Source: Streptomyces sp. 8L
GTDB lineage: Bacteria > Actinomycetota > Actinomycetes > Streptomycetales > Streptomycetaceae
Direction: 5' to 3'
Assembly: GCF_020176795.1 (NCBI RefSeq)
Contig: NZ_JAIUKE010000098.1
Coordinates: 1 to 33,167, forward strand
DNA length: 33,167 nucleotides
The notes under the pieces are model-generated. The model saw only the letters and a program-made list of their open reading frames with translations. It did not search any database and had not been told where the DNA came from. Position numbers and translations under genes: made by a program. Positions 29,849-33,167 of the stretch are shown piece by piece. The first letter of the stretch is position 1. Each line of letters begins with the position of its first letter.

Positions 29849-31073
29849 CCGCGCCAGGGGCGCCCGGCGCCGCGAACCGTCCGCCGGGGCCGAAGGCCAG
29901 CCGGGCGAAGCGCTCGCCGATGCGCTGGTGCGCGGCGGCGTCCGGGTGGAGTTCGTCGGGCAGCGGAAGCTCCGCGAAGTCGGCCTCGCCGTAGAGGTCG
30001 CGGCCGTCGAGGTAGCCGAGCCGGGGGTCGTCGGCGGCGCGCTGCCGCACGATGCGGGAGAGCTCGTCGCGGATCACGTTGAGGGTCAGCTTGCCCGCGG
30101 TGCGCTCGGCCGGGTCGCCCGCCGCGCGAAACCGCAGGTTCCCGGTGCTCAGACCGCTGAAGTCCGGCACGCTCGGGCCCGGGGTGTCCTCGTGGATGGG
30201 GCAGTAGAGCGCCGAGACGACCAGCAGCGGTGTGTCGGGGTGCCCCTCGCGGACGGCGTCGAGGAAGCCGTGCACGGCCGGGCCGAACGCGCGCAGCCGC
30301 ATCAGGTCGGCGTTGACCACGTTGATCCCGATCTTGACGCTGATCAGGTCCGCGGGCGTGTCCCGCAGGGCGCGGGCCGTGAACGGGTCGAGCAGCGCGC
30401 CGCCGCCGAATCCGAGGTTGAGCAGTTCGGCGCCGCCGAGGGACGCGGCCAAGGCGGGCCAGGTCGTGGTGGGGCTCGCGGCGTTGGAGCCGTGGCTGAT
30501 CGAGCTGCCGTGGTGGAGCCACACCGGACGCTCCCCCGGCTCCACCGGCTCGACGGGCGCGTCGGTGCGCAGCGCGACGAGCTGGGTGGCCTCGTTGTAC
30601 GGCAGCCAGATCTCGACGTCCTTCACCCGGTCGGGCAGGCCCGCGAACCGTACGGTGCCGACCGGGCCCGGCCGCGTCTCGGCGGTCCCGGCCGTCATGT
30701 CGATCATCAGGACGTTGCCGCCCGGCGCGCTCGCCCGGCCGGCCGGGCGGCGGTCCACCAGCAGGTCGTAGACGCCGTCGGGGCGGGGCGGGACGCCCGC
30801 GTACTCCGTCTTGGTGCGCAGCGCGTCCAGTTCGACGGCGGTGGCGCGGGTGCGGAACACCAGCCGCACGCCGGAGGGCTGGGCCTCCGCCATGGCCAGC
30901 TGCCCGTCGGTGTTCTGCGCGCGGGCCGGGGCGGGCAGCCGGTGCGGGAGCAGGCCGTGCTCGGTGCGCTCCAGGTCGAGCGCGCCGCGCAGGAGGTCCG
31001 CGGTGACGGGCGTGGTGATCCAGTCCTCCGGCCCGTCGGAGGGGCCGGGCGTGGGGTCTTGCGGATGATTCAT
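29802..31073 (-). CDS. SGNH/GDSL hydrolase with N-terminal accessory domain
   Basis: 423 aa. Residues about 18-165 form a beta-rich N-terminal domain (VRLVFRTRATAVELDAL, VDVEIWLPYNEATQLV-like strands) as in two-domain carbohydrate esterases. The hydrolase domain follows: block I HHGSSISHGSN (nucleophile probably S191), block II LLNLGFGGGALL, block III KIGINVVN (N251) and block V LPDELHPDAAAH with the Asp-x-x-His pair. It should hydrolyse an ester, perhaps an acetyl group on a glycan. No signal peptide, so probably cytoplasmic. The tail after about residue 395 is Gly/Ala/Pro-rich and overlaps the SDR gene antisense. The ribosome site is weak. Confidence 0.88.
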   Translation of the reverse strand: MNHPQDPTPGPSDGPEDWITTPVTADLLRGALDLERTEHGLLPHRLPAPARAQNTDGQLAMAEAQPSGVRLVFRTRATAVELDALRTKTEYAGVPPRPDGVYDLLVDRRPAGRASAPGGNVLMIDMTAGTAETRPGPVGTVRFAGLPDRVKDVEIWLPYNEATQLVALRTDAPVEPVEPGERPVWLHHGSSISHGSNAASPTTTWPALAASLGGAELLNLGFGGGALLDPFTARALRDTPADLISVKIGINVVNADLMRLRAFGPAVHGFLDAVREGHPDTPLLVVSALYCPIHEDTPGPSVPDFSGLSTGNLRFRAAGDPAERTAGKLTLNVIRDELSRIVRQRAADDPRLGYLDGRDLYGEADFAELPLPDELHPDAAAHQRIGERFARLAFGPGGRFAAPGAPGAVSPPAQPGTAGPAGA

Positions 31074-31171
31074 GATCCCAGCATGTCAAGGGGCGAGGGG
31101 CGCGCACCCGCTTTTCCGGCGCACCCGCCTTTCGGGTTTTCCGGCGGTCCGGCGCGGAAGCCGCCCGGACG

Positions 31172-31756
31172 CTACCGGCGGACCGGGGCGCGGCGGTGCG
31201 GCGCGCTCTGGGGAGGCACGCCGTGCGTCTCGGTCCCGCCGAACGCGTACTCGCGCAGCTTGCGCCAGATCTCGTCCTCGCCCTGCTCGTAGAGGGCGAA
31301 CGAGGTGCAGGCCCACGCCGCCTCGAACTCCGACAGCTCCTCGTACGCCCGGTCCATCGCCTCCTCGGCGATGCCGTGCGCGACGGTCACATGCGGGTGG
31401 TACGGGAACTGGAGCTCGCGTACGAGCGGACCCGACGCGCCCCGCACCCGCTTCTGCAGCCAGGTGCAGGCCGAGCCGCCCTCCACGACCTGGACGAAGA
31501 CGACCGGCGACAGCGGCCGGAACGTGCCGGTGCCGGACAGCCGCATCGGGAACGGCCGGCCCGCCGCGGCCACGGCTGCCAGGTGCGCCTCCACCACGGG
31601 CAGCGCCCCGGCCTCCACCACGGTGGGCGGCAGAAGGGTCACGTGTGTGGGGATGCCCTGTGCGGCGGGGTCCCCGAAGCTCGCGCGCTGCCGCTGGAGC
31701 AGGCTGCCGTACGGCTCCGGGACCGCGATCGAAACGCCGAGCGTTACGGTCCCCAC
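31172..31756 (-). CDS. 2'-5' RNA ligase family (2H phosphoesterase) protein
   Basis: 194 aa. The two HxT motifs that define 2H phosphoesterases are H38-V-T40 (IPTHVTLLPP) and H122-V-T124 (YHPHVTVAHG). Members hydrolyse 2',3'-cyclic phosphates or related bonds in RNA and nucleotides; the real substrate here is unknown. The GTG at 31756 is chosen because GGAG stands 6 nt before it and the product begins GTVTLGVSIAVPEPYG, a domain start; upstream in-frame starts would add a non-conserved basic stretch. The tail (VPPQSAPHRRAPVRR) is basic. It is transcribed in the same direction as the SGNH gene about 100 bp downstream. Confidence 0.9.
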   Translation of the reverse strand: MGTVTLGVSIAVPEPYGSLLQRQRASFGDPAAQGIPTHVTLLPPTVVEAGALPVVEAHLAAVAAAGRPFPMRLSGTGTFRPLSPVVFVQVVEGGSACTWLQKRVRGASGPLVRELQFPYHPHVTVAHGIAEEAMDRAYEELSEFEAAWACTSFALYEQGEDEIWRKLREYAFGGTETHGVPPQSAPHRRAPVRR

Positions 31757-31969
31757 ATCGATCTCCTCGCTTTCGGCTGTTCGTCCGGACTTGTCGGTCC
31801 CCGGCCGGGCCGCCCGCCAGTGTGACTCTCGTACGGGCTTCCTGACCAGTGTCCGTGATCGCCGGACGTTTCGGTGCATGGCGGGCGCTGACCGGCCGGT
31901 GCCGGGGTGTCCGGTACGCCCGTTCAGGGCTGCCGGGCGCCGCCGGATACGCCGAATGCCGTCCGGCCG

Positions 31970-31992
31970 GGTGCCGGTTCTCCTCCGGCACC
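31970..31992. repeat. Second hairpin downstream of trpS
   Basis: GGTGCCGG (31970-31977) pairs with CCGGCACC (31985-31992) around a 7-nt loop. It follows the larger hairpin in the direction of trpS transcription and may reinforce termination. Confidence 0.6.
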
Positions 31993-32007
31993 GGTTGATA
32001 TACCCGC

Positions 32008-32038
32008 TCGGGCGCCGGCTCGCGCCTCCGGCGCCCGA
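32008..32038 (-). terminator. Terminator hairpin of trpS
   Basis: TCGGGCGCCGG (32008-32018) and CCGGCGCCCGA (32028-32038) form a perfect 11-bp stem with a 9-nt loop, 26 bp after the trpS stop on the minus strand. No T run follows, as is common in this genus. Confidence 0.8.
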
Positions 32039-32063
32039 TCGGACCGTCCGGCCGAACGCCGCC

Positions 32064-33089
<1,026 letters not shown>

Positions 33090-33112
33090 TCAGGTACGGC
33101 TCTTGGGCCGAA

Positions 33113-33142
33113 CGCGTGAGGCCGCGTGAGGCTGTGTGACGC
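33113..33142. repeat. Tandem 10-bp repeats upstream of trpS
   Basis: CGCGTGAGGC occurs twice in tandem (33113-33122 and 33123-33132), followed by the degenerate TGTGTGACGC. It lies 36-65 bp before the trpS ATG and could be a regulator site or part of the promoter. Confidence 0.65.
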
Positions 33143-33167
33143 CGCCCGGCCCCGCCCCTCCAGTCCC

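Larger units (their letters stand above)
31757..32063. other. Gene-free stretch between trpS and the 2H phosphoesterase gene
   Basis: About 300 bp. The part next to trpS holds two hairpins (listed separately). The part next to the phosphoesterase gene is its promoter region, with no clear -35/-10 pair seen. No gene is supported. Confidence 0.55.

Overview
The window is a piece of a Streptomyces (or very close actinomycete) chromosome. It is very GC-rich with strong third-position GC bias, many GTG starts and AGGAGG-type ribosome sites. The gene order (sdhCDAB flanked by a GH20 hexosaminidase and an SCO4848-type membrane protein, a carboxypeptidase, a YihY protein, and trpS further out) matches, from memory, the S. 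coelicolor SCO4839-SCO4883 neighbourhood read in reverse. No rRNA, tRNA, CRISPR array, integrase or insertion sequence is visible.

Layout. 1-3521: a nonulosonic (sialic/Kdn-type) acid glycopolymer operon, with the end of an upstream gene, a CMP-nonulosonate synthetase fused to a HAD phosphatase, a NeuB synthase and a sialyltransferase-like protein. 3683-4987: an HTH antitoxin/PIN toxin pair followed by the 3' stump of a flavoprotein gene. 5018-6619 (-): a B12-domain-less methylmalonyl-CoA mutase large subunit. 7073-9255 (-): an ECF sigma factor coupled to a single-pass membrane partner with tandem 10-residue repeats. 9644-11149 (-): a solitary ATPase with a C-terminal nuclease-like domain, probably acquired. 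11509-14948: a DUF4232 lipoprotein, a GH20 lipoprotein and an OHCU-decarboxylase-like protein. 15136-18568: sdhCDAB with a clear terminator. 18721-22181: a P/G-rich membrane protein, a TerF-like vWA protein, and a small membrane protein plus TetR regulator preceded by two copies of a palindromic operator. 22218-23771 (-): an orphan solute-binding protein. 24344-27092: an SCO4848-family protein, a D,D-carboxypeptidase and a YihY/BrkB protein. 27371-29848: a DprE1-like/DprE2-like pair. 29802-31756 (-): an SGNH hydrolase and a 2H phosphoesterase. 32064-33077 (-): trpS.

Most of the window is conserved core. The accessory parts are the toxin-antitoxin pair sitting beside a truncated flavoprotein gene, and the ATPase-nuclease gene between the sigma module and the lipoprotein. 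The observations I rate highest are the paired TetR operators, the DprE1/DprE2-like pair in which the DprE1 homologue has lost several active-site residues, the nonulosonate operon (fused NeuA-HAD, NeuB without an SAF domain, sialyltransferase-like third gene), the OHCU-decarboxylase homologue without its HP motif, and the two accessory modules. Four long C or G homopolymer tracts (around 9462-9480, 19803-19813 and 21203-21359) may be assembly errors and affect the reading of two genes. No computation was possible: family assignments rest on motif reading and memory, and residue positions were counted by hand.
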